Of a DNA stretch of 60,789 bases, positions 51,973-60,789 are shown in pieces. The first letter of the stretch is position 1; each line of letters begins with the position of its first letter. A program made the translations under genes and the position numbers. The notes under the pieces were generated by a model. That model saw only the letters and a list, made by a program, of their open reading frames with translations, made no database searches and was not told where the DNA came from. The stretch is from Lachnospiraceae bacterium UBA3772 (GTDB lineage: Bacteria > Bacillota > Clostridia > Lachnospirales > Lachnospiraceae), in assembly GCA_002371025.1 (NCBI GenBank), contig DFFQ01000213.1:1-60789 (forward strand), in the 5' to 3' direction.

Positions 51973-54900
51973 ATGTACGACAAAGTATCAAAACAGCTTA
52001 GCTTTGTTGAAAACGAAGACAAAGTTCTTAAGTTCTGGAACGAAAATGACGTATTCGAGAAAAGTATTGATGAGAAGAAAGATCTTCCTACATTTACTTT
52101 CTACGATGGACCTCCAACAGCAAACGGAAAGCCACATATAGGCCACGTTCTTACTCGTGTTATCAAGGATATGATTCCTAGATATCAGACAATGAAGGGC
52201 CACAAGATCATCCGTAAGGGTGGTTGGGACACTCATGGTCTCCCTGTTGAGCTTGAAGTTGAAAAGCTTATTGGAATTGAAGGCAAGGAGCAGATAGAGG
52301 AATACGGTATTGAACCTTTCATTAAGAAATGTAAGGAATCAGTATGGAAATATAAGGGAATGTGGCAGGAGTTCTCAGATAAGGTTGGTTTCTGGGCTGA
52401 CATGGATGATCAGGATTATGAGACAAGACCTTATGTAAGAAAACCATATGTTACATACCGTAATGATTATATCGAGTCAGAGTGGTGGGCTCTTAAGACT
52501 ATCTGGGATAAAGGACTTCTTTATAAGGGATTTAAAGTAGTTCCATATTGCCCAAGATGTGGTACACCTCTTTCATCTCACGAAGTAGCTCAGGGATATA
52601 AGACAATTAAGGATAGAACAGCTATCGTTCGTTTCAAGGTTAAAAATGAAGATGCATATTTCCTTGCATGGACAACAACACCTTGGACACTTCCTTCAAA
52701 TATCGGTCTTTGCGTAAATCCAGATGAGGCTTATGTAAAAGTTAAGGCTTGTGACGGATATACATATTATATGGCTGAAGCTCTTCTTGATAAGGTTATC
52801 GGTTCTCTTCTTGAAGAGAAGGATAAAGAAGGAAATGCTAAGTTTGAAGCATTTTCAAATGGAAAAGCTTATGAAGTACTTGAGACTTACAAGGGTAAGG
52901 ATCTTGAATATAAGGAATATGAGCCTCTTTATCAGTGCGCAGCTGATGCAGCTGAAAAGCAGCATAAGAAGGCATTTTTCGTATATTGCGATAGCTATGT
53001 AACTATGACAGATGGTACAGGTATCGTACATATCGCTCCAGCATTCGGTGAAGACGATGCAAGAGTTGGTAGAAAGTATGACGCTCCATTCGTACAGATG
53101 GTTGGCGCTGATGGTAAGATGAAGGAAGAAGCTGGAAAATTCGCAGGTATGAGATGCAAGCCTACAGAGCATGAGATTGCTGAGGGCGCCATCGCTTGTG
53201 ATCCAGAAGTTCTTAAGGATCTTGCTGAAAGAGAACAGCTTTTTGCAGCTCCTAAGGTTGAGCATGATTATCCACACTGCTGGAGATGTGATACTCCACT
53301 TATCTACTATGCTAGAGAATCATGGTTTATAAAGATGACTGCTGTTTCAGATGAAATGGTAGCAAATAATAATACAGTTAACTGGACTCCTGAAGGAATC
53401 GGTAAGGGACGTTTTGGCGAATGGCTTAAGAACGTTCAGGACTGGGGTATCTCAAGAGACAGATACTGGGGAACTCCACTTAATATCTGGGAATGTCCTG
53501 ATTGCGGAGAGAAGATCTCAATCGGTTCTATCCAGGAATTAAAGGAGAAGTCTTCAAATGTATCTGACTGGGAGAATCCAGATCAGCCAAATGGTATCGA
53601 ACTCCACAGACCTTATGTTGATAAGGTTGAGATCCCATGTCCACATTGTGGTAAGGTAATGCATAGAGTTCCAGAAGTTATCGACTGCTGGTTTGACTCA
53701 GGTGCTATGCCATTTGCACAGTGGCATTATCCATTTGAAAATAAGGAACATTTTGAAGAGAATTTTCCTGCAGATTTCATTTCTGAGGCTGTTGACCAGA
53801 CTCGTGGATGGTTCTACTCACTTATGGCAGAGTCAACACTTCTCTTCCACAAGGCTCCTTATAAGAACGTTGTAGTTCTTGGACATGTTCAGGATGAGAA
53901 CGGCCAGAAGATGAGTAAATCAAAGGGTAACGCAGTAGACCCTATGGAAGCTCTTAATAAGTATGGCGCAGATGCCATCAGATGGTACTTCTATACAAAT
54001 TCAGCGCCATGGCTTCCTAACAGATTCCATGAGAAGGCTGTACTTGAAGGAAAGAACAAATTTATGGATACTCTCTGGAATACATATTCATTCTATGTAC
54101 TCTATGCAGAGATCGATCAGTTCAATCCTCTTAATTATGACTTTGATTATGATAGTCTTGCAGTTATGGATAAATGGCTCCTTAGTAAGCTTAATTCATG
54201 CGTTAAGGCTGTAGATGATAACCTGGCAAACTACAGAATTCCTGAGGCTGGTAAGGCTCTTGCAGAATTCGTAGAAGAGATGAGTAACTGGTATGTAAGA
54301 CGCTGCCGTGACAGATTCTGGGCTAAGGGTATGGAGCAGGATAAGATCAATGCTTACATGACTCTTTACACAGCACTTGTAACAATAAGTGAGACAGCAG
54401 CTCCTATGATCCCATTTATGACAGAGAGCATTTACCAGAACCTTGTAAGAAATATCGATAAGGACGCTCCGATCAGTATCCATCTTTGCGACTTCCCTTC
54501 AGTTGAGGAAGCTTTCATTGATAAGGAACTTGAGGAAAGCATGGAAGAGGTTCTTGATATCGTTGCATACGGCCGTGCTGCAAGAAATACTTCTCAGCAG
54601 AAGAACCGTCAGCCACTTGCAAATATGTATGTTAAGGCTGCAAAGGAACTTGACGCACTTTACATCGATATCATTAAGGATGAGCTTAACGTTAAGAATG
54701 TAGAATTTAAGGATGATCTTTCAGAGTTTGCATCATACTCATTTAAGCCACAGCTTCGTACTGTAGGTCCAAAGTATGGTAAATTACTTGGAGGAATCAG
54801 AACATATCTTGCTGAGATCGACAGCGCTAAGGCTATGAATGATTTAAAGACTTCTGGCGCAATTAAGTTTGACGTTGATGGCAGCAAAGTAGAGCTTAAG

Positions 54901-55257
54901 GAAGAGGATCTTCTTATCGAGACTGCTGAATCAGGCGAGTTCGTAACTGAAGGAGATAACAAGGTAACAGTTGTTCTTGACATCAGACTTACAGATGAAC
55001 TTATTGAAGAAGGTTTCGTAAGAGAGATCATTTCTAAGGTTCAGACAATGCGTAAAGAAGCTGGATTCGAAGTAACAGACAGGATCACTCTTTATGTAGA
55101 TGGAAATGATAAGATCAAGGACGTTGTGATGAACAATGCTGAAAAACTTAAGAGTATTGTACTTGCAACAGACATAGTAACTGGCAGCACTGCTGGATAT
55201 TCTGGTGAGAAAGATATCAACGGCGAAAAAGTTACACTTGGCGTAGAAAAAAATTAA
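51973..55257 (+). CDS. ileS: Isoleucyl-tRNA synthetase
   Basis: About 1094 residues, the long eukaryote-like class that ends without the bacterial zinc finger. The HIGH motif is PHIGHVLTR (about residue 49), the WWALKTIWDKGLLYKG block is conserved, the CP1 editing domain has TTTPWTLPSN and DGTGIVHIAPAFGEDDARVG, and the KMSKS motif is QKMSKSKGNAVDP. The anticodon-binding domain follows with NWYVRRCRDRFW. The start ATG 51973 gives MYDKVSKQLSF, as in relatives; AAAGG lies rather far upstream. It charges tRNA-Ile and edits Val-tRNA. Confidence 0.96.
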   Translation: MYDKVSKQLSFVENEDKVLKFWNENDVFEKSIDEKKDLPTFTFYDGPPTANGKPHIGHVLTRVIKDMIPRYQTMKGHKIIRKGGWDTHGLPVELEVEKLIGIEGKEQIEEYGIEPFIKKCKESVWKYKGMWQEFSDKVGFWADMDDQDYETRPYVRKPYVTYRNDYIESEWWALKTIWDKGLLYKGFKVVPYCPRCGTPLSSHEVAQGYKTIKDRTAIVRFKVKNEDAYFLAWTTTPWTLPSNIGLCVNPDEAYVKVKACDGYTYYMAEALLDKVIGSLLEEKDKEGNAKFEAFSNGKAYEVLETYKGKDLEYKEYEPLYQCAADAAEKQHKKAFFVYCDSYVTMTDGTGIVHIAPAFGEDDARVGRKYDAPFVQMVGADGKMKEEAGKFAGMRCKPTEHEIAEGAIACDPEVLKDLAEREQLFAAPKVEHDYPHCWRCDTPLIYYARESWFIKMTAVSDEMVANNNTVNWTPEGIGKGRFGEWLKNVQDWGISRDRYWGTPLNIWECPDCGEKISIGSIQELKEKSSNVSDWENPDQPNGIELHRPYVDKVEIPCPHCGKVMHRVPEVIDCWFDSGAMPFAQWHYPFENKEHFEENFPADFISEAVDQTRGWFYSLMAESTLLFHKAPYKNVVVLGHVQDENGQKMSKSKGNAVDPMEALNKYGADAIRWYFYTNSAPWLPNRFHEKAVLEGKNKFMDTLWNTYSFYVLYAEIDQFNPLNYDFDYDSLAVMDKWLLSKLNSCVKAVDDNLANYRIPEAGKALAEFVEEMSNWYVRRCRDRFWAKGMEQDKINAYMTLYTALVTISETAAPMIPFMTESIYQNLVRNIDKDAPISIHLCDFPSVEEAFIDKELEESMEEVLDIVAYGRAARNTSQQKNRQPLANMYVKAAKELDALYIDIIKDELNVKNVEFKDDLSEFASYSFKPQLRTVGPKYGKLLGGIRTYLAEIDSAKAMNDLKTSGAIKFDVDGSKVELKEEDLLIETAESGEFVTEGDNKVTVVLDIRLTDELIEEGFVREIISKVQTMRKEAGFEVTDRITLYVDGNDKIKDVVMNNAEKLKSIVLATDIVTGSTAGYSGEKDINGEKVTLGVEKN

Positions 55258-55275
55258 ATACTTTTTTGTTGAAGG

Positions 55276-55323
55276 TATAATTTAAAGGACAGGCACTAGG
55301 ACATCATTCGTTTTAGTGCCTGT
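55276..55323 (+). promoter_or_regulatory. Possible promoter and 5' hairpin of glycogen phosphorylase
   Basis: A TATAAT box at 55276-55281 would start a transcript near 55288, at the base of a perfect hairpin ACAGGCACTA (55289-55298) with TAGTGCCTGT (55314-55323). The -35 region is poor. The hairpin may stabilise the message or act as a weak terminator for ileS, although it has no T-run. Confidence 0.4.
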
Positions 55324-55351
55324 AAATGTATTAAACAGGAGGAAGTTTAAC

Positions 55352-57838
55352 ATGGGAAATGTTGCAGGGTTCAGTAAAGAAGAATTTAAAAAAGAGGTCA
55401 TCAAGAACTTAAAGACTTTGTATAGAAAGGATCTTGATGAAGCTACTCCACAGATGATATTTCAGGCTGTTAGTTATTCAATAAAGGATGATATCATCGA
55501 TAGATGGATCGCCACACACAAAGCTTATAAGAACAAAAATGTAAAAAAAGTTTACTATCTTTCAATGGAATTCTTAATGGGAAGAGCCTTAGGTAATAAT
55601 CTTTTAAATCTTGGTTATTACCCTGAGGTTAAAGAAGCTCTTGAAGAGATGGGACTTGATATTAATTTTATAGAAGACCAGGAAAGAGATCCAGCCCTTG
55701 GAAATGGTGGACTTGGAAGACTTGCCGCATGTTTCCTTGAATCTCTTTCGACTCTTGGATATCCGGCTTATGGCTGTGGAATAAGATATAAATATGGCAT
55801 GTTCCGCCAGGCTATAAAGGATGGTTATCAGATTGAGGAGCCGGATGACTGGCTTAAGAATGGTTATCCATTTGAAATTAAGAGGGCTGAATATGCTGTT
55901 GAAGTAAAATTTGGCGGCTATGTAAGAGTAGAAAATCAGGATGGCCGTCACGTATTTATTCAGGAAGACTATCAGTCAGTACGTGCTGTACCATATGATC
56001 TTCCAGTTATCGGTTACGGTAATAATATAGTAAATACTCTTAGAATCTGGGATGCAGAAGCAATTCAGGAATTCAACCTTAATTCATTTGATAGAGGTGA
56101 TTATAAGAAGGCTGTAGAGCAGGAAAATCTTGCTAAAAATATCGTTGAGGTTCTTTATCCAAATGATAATCATTATTCTGGTAAAGAACTTAGACTTAAA
56201 CAGCAGTATTTCTTTATTTCAGCATCAATCCAGACAGCTATTAAGAAATTTAAGGAAAATAATGCAGATATCCATGACCTTCCAAGTAAGGTTGTATTCC
56301 AGTTAAATGATACTCATCCAACTGTTGCAGTTGCGGAACTTATGCGTATCTTAATGGATCAGGAAAATCTTAACTGGGACGAAGCATGGAAGATAACAAC
56401 TAAGTGCTGTGCTTATACTAATCATACGATTATGGCTGAAGCCCTTGAAAAATGGCCTATCGAGCTTTTTTCAAGACTTCTTCCTCGTGTATATCAGATC
56501 GTTGAAGAGATCAATAAAAGATTTGTCGAAAGGATCCAGCAGCTTTATCCAGGGAATCAGGATAAGATCAAAAGTATGGCGATCCTTTATGATGGACAGG
56601 TTAAGATGGCTCATCTTGCCATTGCAGGAAGCTTTTCTGTTAATGGTGTTGCCAAGCTTCATACAGAAATCTTAAAGAAGAGAGAACTTCATGATTTCTA
56701 TGAAATGAGACCTGAACAGTTTAATAATAAGACTAATGGTGTTACTCAGAGAAGATTCCTTGCTCACGGAAATCCACTTCTTAGCCAGTGGCTTAATGAA
56801 AAGATCGGTGATCAGTGGATCACAGATTTTGAAAGAATAGGAAAACTTAAGTCATTTGTTGATGAAGAAAAGTATCAGCTGGAATTTATGAATATCAAAT
56901 ATCAGAATAAGGTAAGACTTGCTAAGTATATTAAAGAGCATAATGGCATTGAAGTTGATCCAAATTCCATTTTTGATATTCAGGTTAAGAGACTTCATGA
57001 ATATAAGAGACAGCTCCTTAACATACTTCATGTAATGTTCCTTTATAATGAATTAAAGGAAAATCCATCTTTTGATATCTATCCTAGAACTTTCATCTTT
57101 GGTGCAAAGGCTGCAGCGGGATATAGAAGAGCAAAGCTCACTATTAAACTTATCAACTCTGTTGCTGATGTTATCAATAATGACAAGTCCATCAATGGAA
57201 AGATCAAAGTTGTATTTATAGAAGATTACAGAGTATCAAATGCAGAAATACTTTTTGCTGCAGCGGACGTATCTGAGCAGATTTCAACAGCTTCCCGTGA
57301 AGCATCCGGAACTGGTAATATGAAATTTATGATGAATGGTGCAGTTACTCTTGGTACTATGGATGGTGCAAACGTTGAGATAGTGGAAGAAGTAGGAGCT
57401 GAAAATGCATTTATCTTTGGCCTTTCTGCAGATGAAGTAATGCGTTATGAGCGTGAAGGAGGATACAATCCTTGGGATATCTTCAATTCAAACCAGAATG
57501 TAAGACGAGTGCTTACTCAGCTTATAAATGGTACATATTCAGAGGATACAGAGCTTTTCAGAGAATTATATGATTCTCTTACAAAAGAAGATATATACTT
57601 CATTTTAAAGGATTTTGATTCCTATGCAGAAGCTCAGAAGAGGATAGATGAGGCCTATCGCGACGAGAAGAGATGGGCTCATATGGCTATGATGAATACA
57701 GCATGCTCAGGAAAGTTCTCATCTGACAGAACTATTGAAGAATATGTAAAAGATATCTGGCACCTTGATAAAGTGAAGGTATCTCTTGATGAAAAAACAG
57801 GAGATACAAAAAAGAAGAGCACTAAGGTAACAAAATGA
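55352..57838 (+). CDS. glgP: Glycogen/starch phosphorylase (GT35)
   Basis: About 828 residues. The N-terminal domain contains YYLSMEFLMGRALGNNL and DPALGNGGLGRLAACFLES; the C-terminal domain has GTGNMKFMMNG with the pyridoxal-phosphate lysine and the IEDYRVSNAEI phosphate/glucose site. It releases glucose-1-phosphate from glycogen or maltodextrins in the cytoplasm, complementing the maltodextrin import genes at 40-46 kb. A strong AGGAGGAAG precedes ATG 55352; the in-frame ATG at 55316 falls in the hairpin and is rejected. Confidence 0.96.
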   Translation: MGNVAGFSKEEFKKEVIKNLKTLYRKDLDEATPQMIFQAVSYSIKDDIIDRWIATHKAYKNKNVKKVYYLSMEFLMGRALGNNLLNLGYYPEVKEALEEMGLDINFIEDQERDPALGNGGLGRLAACFLESLSTLGYPAYGCGIRYKYGMFRQAIKDGYQIEEPDDWLKNGYPFEIKRAEYAVEVKFGGYVRVENQDGRHVFIQEDYQSVRAVPYDLPVIGYGNNIVNTLRIWDAEAIQEFNLNSFDRGDYKKAVEQENLAKNIVEVLYPNDNHYSGKELRLKQQYFFISASIQTAIKKFKENNADIHDLPSKVVFQLNDTHPTVAVAELMRILMDQENLNWDEAWKITTKCCAYTNHTIMAEALEKWPIELFSRLLPRVYQIVEEINKRFVERIQQLYPGNQDKIKSMAILYDGQVKMAHLAIAGSFSVNGVAKLHTEILKKRELHDFYEMRPEQFNNKTNGVTQRRFLAHGNPLLSQWLNEKIGDQWITDFERIGKLKSFVDEEKYQLEFMNIKYQNKVRLAKYIKEHNGIEVDPNSIFDIQVKRLHEYKRQLLNILHVMFLYNELKENPSFDIYPRTFIFGAKAAAGYRRAKLTIKLINSVADVINNDKSINGKIKVVFIEDYRVSNAEILFAAADVSEQISTASREASGTGNMKFMMNGAVTLGTMDGANVEIVEEVGAENAFIFGLSADEVMRYEREGGYNPWDIFNSNQNVRRVLTQLINGTYSEDTELFRELYDSLTKEDIYFILKDFDSYAEAQKRIDEAYRDEKRWAHMAMMNTACSGKFSSDRTIEEYVKDIWHLDKVKVSLDEKTGDTKKKSTKVTK

Positions 57839-57854
57839 TCATTGGAGAATAAAG

Positions 57855-58091
57855 ATGATATTTGACAAATTAGCAGACATTACACAGAAATGCCTTGGAA
57901 TTGAAAAGCAGGAAGTTACAAGAGATGCATCACTTAAAGATGATTTTGGAGCTGATTCTGTAGACATTTATCAGCTTATCTTTCTTCTTGAGGATGAGTA
58001 TAATGTAACTATTCCTGAAGAAAAGGCTTCAACAGTAAAGACGGTTGATGATCTAATTAAAATGTTAAAAGAACTGGGAGTAGAAGACTGA
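57855..58091 (+). CDS. Acyl carrier protein
   Basis: A 78-residue, acidic four-helix protein with the phosphopantetheine site FGADSVDIYQL (Ser35) and a typical helix III (TIPEEKASTVKTVDDLIKML). It begins 16 bp after the phosphorylase gene and overlaps the thioesterase gene by one base. It may be a second acyl carrier protein besides the fatty-acid synthase one, and the direct partner of the thioesterase. GGAGAA precedes its ATG. Confidence 0.92.
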   Translation: MIFDKLADITQKCLGIEKQEVTRDASLKDDFGADSVDIYQLIFLLEDEYNVTIPEEKASTVKTVDDLIKMLKELGVED

Positions 58092-58804
58092 TGTATTCTT
58101 TTGATACAAGAGTTAGATTCAGCGAGATCCAAGAAGATAAAAAAATGTCTCTTGTGGCTATGATAAACTGCTTTCAGGACTGTTGTACATATGAAGCAGA
58201 AGATGGGGGTGTCGGACTTGATTGGTTCGACACCCATCATTGTACCTGGATGCTTGTAAACTGGCAGATAAAGATAAAGAAATATCCGGTTTTCTGTCAG
58301 AATATAAAGGTAACAACCTGGGCTTGCGGTTTCAGAGCATTCATAGGTAAGAGAAATTTTACCATTGAAGATAGGGAAACAGGAGAACTTCTGGTTTATG
58401 CATATTCAGAATGGGCATATGTAAATACAGAGAAAAACAGACCTGAAAGAAATGTTCCAGAGAAAGAATTAAATGTCTATGGAATGAAGGACCCTCTTGA
58501 TATGGATTTTGAGACTGGAAAGATTGAATTACCACTAGATCCCTGGACTAAGCTTTATCCTATCACTGTTACAAGAACAGATATTGATACAAACCATCAT
58601 GTTAATAATGGAAAATATATAGAACTTGCTATGTCCGTTCTTCCTGATGATGTTAAGATAAGAGGTTTCAGAGCGGAATATAAAAAGCAATCTGTATTAG
58701 GAGATATCCTCTATCCTAAGATTTATAGCTATAGTGATAGAAATATAGTTGTTTTATCTGATGAAGAGGATAGTCCAAAACTTATAGCTGAATTTTCATT
58801 GTGA
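58091..58804 (+). CDS. Acyl-ACP thioesterase (FatA/FatB-like)
   Basis: A 237-residue double-hotdog protein. The N-terminal hotdog has YSFDTRVRFSEIQEDKKMSL and TWMLVNWQIKI; the C-terminal hotdog carries the catalytic block TDIDTNHHVNNGKYIE. It releases free fatty acids from acyl-ACP. Start ATG 58091 overlaps the acyl carrier stop (TGATG), so the two are translationally coupled. Gut anaerobes with such enzymes use them for membrane or short/medium-chain fatty-acid tuning; the chain length here is unknown. Confidence 0.9.
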   Translation: MYSFDTRVRFSEIQEDKKMSLVAMINCFQDCCTYEAEDGGVGLDWFDTHHCTWMLVNWQIKIKKYPVFCQNIKVTTWACGFRAFIGKRNFTIEDRETGELLVYAYSEWAYVNTEKNRPERNVPEKELNVYGMKDPLDMDFETGKIELPLDPWTKLYPITVTRTDIDTNHHVNNGKYIELAMSVLPDDVKIRGFRAEYKKQSVLGDILYPKIYSYSDRNIVVLSDEEDSPKLIAEFSL

Positions 58805-58813
58805 TATAAAGAC

Positions 58814-58850
58814 GAAGGAGCATATGACGCGAGTCATATGCTCCTTCTTT
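58814..58850. terminator. Bidirectional terminator between the thioesterase and GH94 genes
   Basis: A perfect 15-bp stem (58814-58828 with 58833-58847) capped by a GCGA (GNRA-type) tetraloop and followed by TTTATTT on the plus strand. It lies between convergent genes. Confidence 0.9.
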
Positions 58851-58905
58851 ATTTGGAGAAAACGTGTTAAAAATAATCCTGTTTAACCGAGAACTACAAC
58901 CTTAC

Positions 58906-60789
58906 TTAACCAAGGACAACAACAACCTTGTGGTTCTTGCCATCGTTAAATACTGGAAGGATATTTCCTTCAATAGCATTTCCATCAACTTCAACAGACT
59001 TAACACCCTTGCATACATGATCAGGATTCTGAATCTCGATATCGAAGATGTCACCACGGAACTTTCTTGATGCCTTAAATCCGTCCCAAGCTGAAGGGAT
59101 AGAAGGATTGATTGAAAGACCGTTGAATTCTGGCTGGATACCAAGGATATACTGGCTGATAGCTACGAAGTTCCATGCAGCAGTACCTGTAAGCCATGAG
59201 TTCTTTCCTTCACCAATACGGCTTGCGCCTGTACCAGCGATCATCTGACCATATACATATGGCTCTGTTCTGTGTGTATCTGAAATATCTTCAATGAAAG
59301 CTGGAGCGATACGTGAGTACCAGTCAAAAGCTCTGTCTCCCTGGCCTGCATATGCAGCAGCTGCGATCATCCATGCATTATTATGGCAGAATACAGATCC
59401 GTTCTCTTTATATCCCTGTGGATATGTTGAGATTTCACCATATTCGATATAGTACTTAGAATAAGCAGGTGCATTAAGGCAAAGACCATACTTACAGCCG
59501 AGATTTGCATCAACAGCATCAAGTATCTTAGCTGGCCAGCCTTCTTCACTACCAATGTCAGACATGATACCGAAGCCCTGTGGTTCGATGAAAATCTTAC
59601 CTTCTTTGCATTCCTTTGAACCCATCTTCTTACCAAAATCATCATAAGCTCTAAGGAACCAATCTCCGTCCCATCCGTTAGCCTTGATGTTTGCCACCAT
59701 CTTATCTAATTCAGCCTGAGCATTTGCTGCTTCTGTATCATTTCCGATGAATTTGCAAAGCTCGATATACTTTGGAGCTGTGTAAGTGAAGAGAGTAGCA
59801 ACAAAGAGTGATTCAGCAACCTTTGAATACTTATCCTCACCATATTTTGGTGATGTCCATGTCTGGAAGCTTTCACCTGGAGTATCAGAGAAGCATGAAA
59901 GGTTGATGCAATCGTTCCAGTCTGCTCTCATGGCAAGTGGAAGTCCATGAGGACCTACGTTGTTAACAACTCTGTAGAATGATCTGTGAAGGTGATCAAA
60001 CATTGGCTTTGCTAAAGCTTCGTTATTATCATATGGAACCTGCTCGTCGAGAATTCCGAAATCACCTGTCTCTTTGATGTAAGCTACAGTTGAAAGGATC
60101 ATCCAAAGTGGATCATCTGAGAAATCACCACCAACAGCGTCATTACCCTTCTTTGTAAGTGGCTGATACTGATGATAGCATCCACCGTCCTCAAACTGTG
60201 TTGAAGCAAGATCGATAAGTCTTTCTCTTGCACGTTCTGGAACCTGGTGAACGAAACCAAGAAGATCCTGGTTAGAATCACGGAATCCCATACCACGTCC
60301 AATACCTGATTCAAAGTATGAAGCAGATCTTGACATGTTAAATGTTACCATGCACTGATACTGATTCCAGATATTAACCATGCGGTTAACCTTCTCATCT
60401 GGAGTATCAACTGTATATTTTGAAAGAAGCTCGTCCCACATTTCTTTTAATTCTGCGAGAGCCTTATCTGCTTTTTCAACTGTGTTCATCTGCTGGATCA
60501 TTTCATAAGCCTTTGACTTATTCATTGAACCGTCAGCGTTCCACTTGTTTGTACCATTTTCAACGTAACCAAGTACAAATACAAGTGCCTTCTCTTCTCC
60601 TGGTGCAAGAGTGATCTTAAGAGAGTGAGAAGCGATTGGTGACCATCCGTCAGCTCTTGAGTTCTTTGAAGCATTTTCAAATACTACATCTGGATGATCA
60701 AAGCCATTGTAAAGACCGAAAAATGATTCACGGTCACAATCATAGCCATCAATATCTGAATTTACTGTATAGAATGCGAAGTGATCACG
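58906..60789 (-). CDS. GH94 cellobiose/cellodextrin phosphorylase, 5' end beyond the window
   Basis: At least 627 residues on the minus strand. The frame stays open from 60525 to the window edge ([26 protein letters not shown] lies upstream of the Met at 60525), so that Met is not the start. GH94 hallmarks: [68 protein letters not shown] with the catalytic Asp, and [13 protein letters not shown] near the end. It phosphorolyses beta-glucosides to glucose-1-phosphate inside the cell. Cellobiose is the likeliest substrate, although other GH94 specificities cannot be excluded. Confidence 0.92.
   Translation of the reverse strand, partial: RDHFAFYTVNSDIDGYDCDRESFFGLYNGFDHPDVVFENASKNSRADGWSPIASHSLKITLAPGEEKALVFVLGYVENGTNKWNADGSMNKSKAYEMIQQMNTVEKADKALAELKEMWDELLSKYTVDTPDEKVNRMVNIWNQYQCMVTFNMSRSASYFESGIGRGMGFRDSNQDLLGFVHQVPERARERLIDLASTQFEDGGCYHQYQPLTKKGNDAVGGDFSDDPLWMILSTVAYIKETGDFGILDEQVPYDNNEALAKPMFDHLHRSFYRVVNNVGPHGLPLAMRADWNDCINLSCFSDTPGESFQTWTSPKYGEDKYSKVAESLFVATLFTYTAPKYIELCKFIGNDTEAANAQAELDKMVANIKANGWDGDWFLRAYDDFGKKMGSKECKEGKIFIEPQGFGIMSDIGSEEGWPAKILDAVDANLGCKYGLCLNAPAYSKYYIEYGEISTYPQGYKENGSVFCHNNAWMIAAAAYAGQGDRAFDWYSRIAPAFIEDISDTHRTEPYVYGQMIAGTGASRIGEGKNSWLTGTAAWNFVAISQYILGIQPEFNGLSINPSIPSAWDGFKASRKFRGDIFDIEIQNPDHVCKGVKSVEVDGNAIEGNILPVFNDGKNHKVVVVLG

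Noticed and set aside
52855..53277. Minus-strand 140-residue ORF inside ileS
   Set aside because: It is antisense to a strongly conserved coding region, has no ribosome site, and its composition mirrors the plus-strand codons.
60523..60525. Start codon of the GH94 gene at the Met on the minus strand
   Set aside because: The same frame is open with GH94-like sequence up to the window edge, so the true start lies outside.

Overview
The window is low-GC, Gram-positive DNA from the Clostridia. The best fit is an anaerobic, polysaccharide-using Lachnospiraceae of the Butyrivibrio/Roseburia kind. This is inferred from lipoprotein-anchored binding proteins, a fused TAXI-type TRAP permease, flavodiiron protein, GH94 and GH13 enzymes, a FatA-type acyl-ACP thioesterase beside an acyl carrier protein, a perfect CIRCE site and a Firmicutes-style LXG/WXG100 locus. 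No rRNA, tRNA, CRISPR array, transposase or phage gene was seen.

Left part (1-16.7 kb). The 3' end of gpmI is followed by a compact operon: an atypical CobW GTPase, a DUF1294 protein, an ABC-2 exporter pair, a TAXI-TRAP receptor and fused permease, and a cytidylate-kinase-like protein. Next come a 1420-residue double-sensor hybrid histidine kinase and a complete branched-chain amino-acid ABC transporter (livJ-H-M-G-F), again followed by a cytidylate-kinase-like gene.

Centre (16.7-33.1 kb). This is a type VII secretion (ESX/Yuk-like) locus. In order it has a free-standing WXG100 gene with a structured leader and its own terminator, a cargo module (DUF4176, two small helical partners, an LXG toxin, an immunity protein, endonuclease V), and then the machine: a zinc-ribbon membrane protein, a DUF6382-FHA protein, a TadZ/CpaE-like receiver-ATPase, a YukD/EsaB ubiquitin-like protein, EssC, and a second zinc-ribbon membrane protein. 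No recognisable EsaA, EssA or EssB/YukC is present, so the machine looks like a little-described variant. An AAA/DUF4143 ATPase with a 32-bp-periodic operator-like array follows. Two copies of a roughly 120-bp structured repeat, in opposite orientation, bound this region. Base-pair covariation between them supports a conserved hairpin.

Right part (33.1-60.8 kb). A LysR regulator diverges from metE-metF. A MATE pump and a LacI regulator precede a maltodextrin operon (surface lipoprotein, GH13 enzyme, MalEFG-type ABC transporter) whose promoter carries two identical LacI-type operators. Next are a flavodiiron protein, a DUF1858 protein, two Hsp20 chaperones under a CIRCE-overlapped promoter, an ECF sigma factor with its probable membrane anti-sigma factor and a lipoprotein, ileS, glycogen phosphorylase, an acyl carrier protein with an acyl-ACP thioesterase, and, on the minus strand and cut by the window edge, a GH94 cellobiose-phosphorylase-type enzyme. 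Uptake and intracellular phosphorolysis of alpha- and beta-glucans is the metabolic theme here.

All calls come from reading the sequence and recalling family motifs; no search was run.
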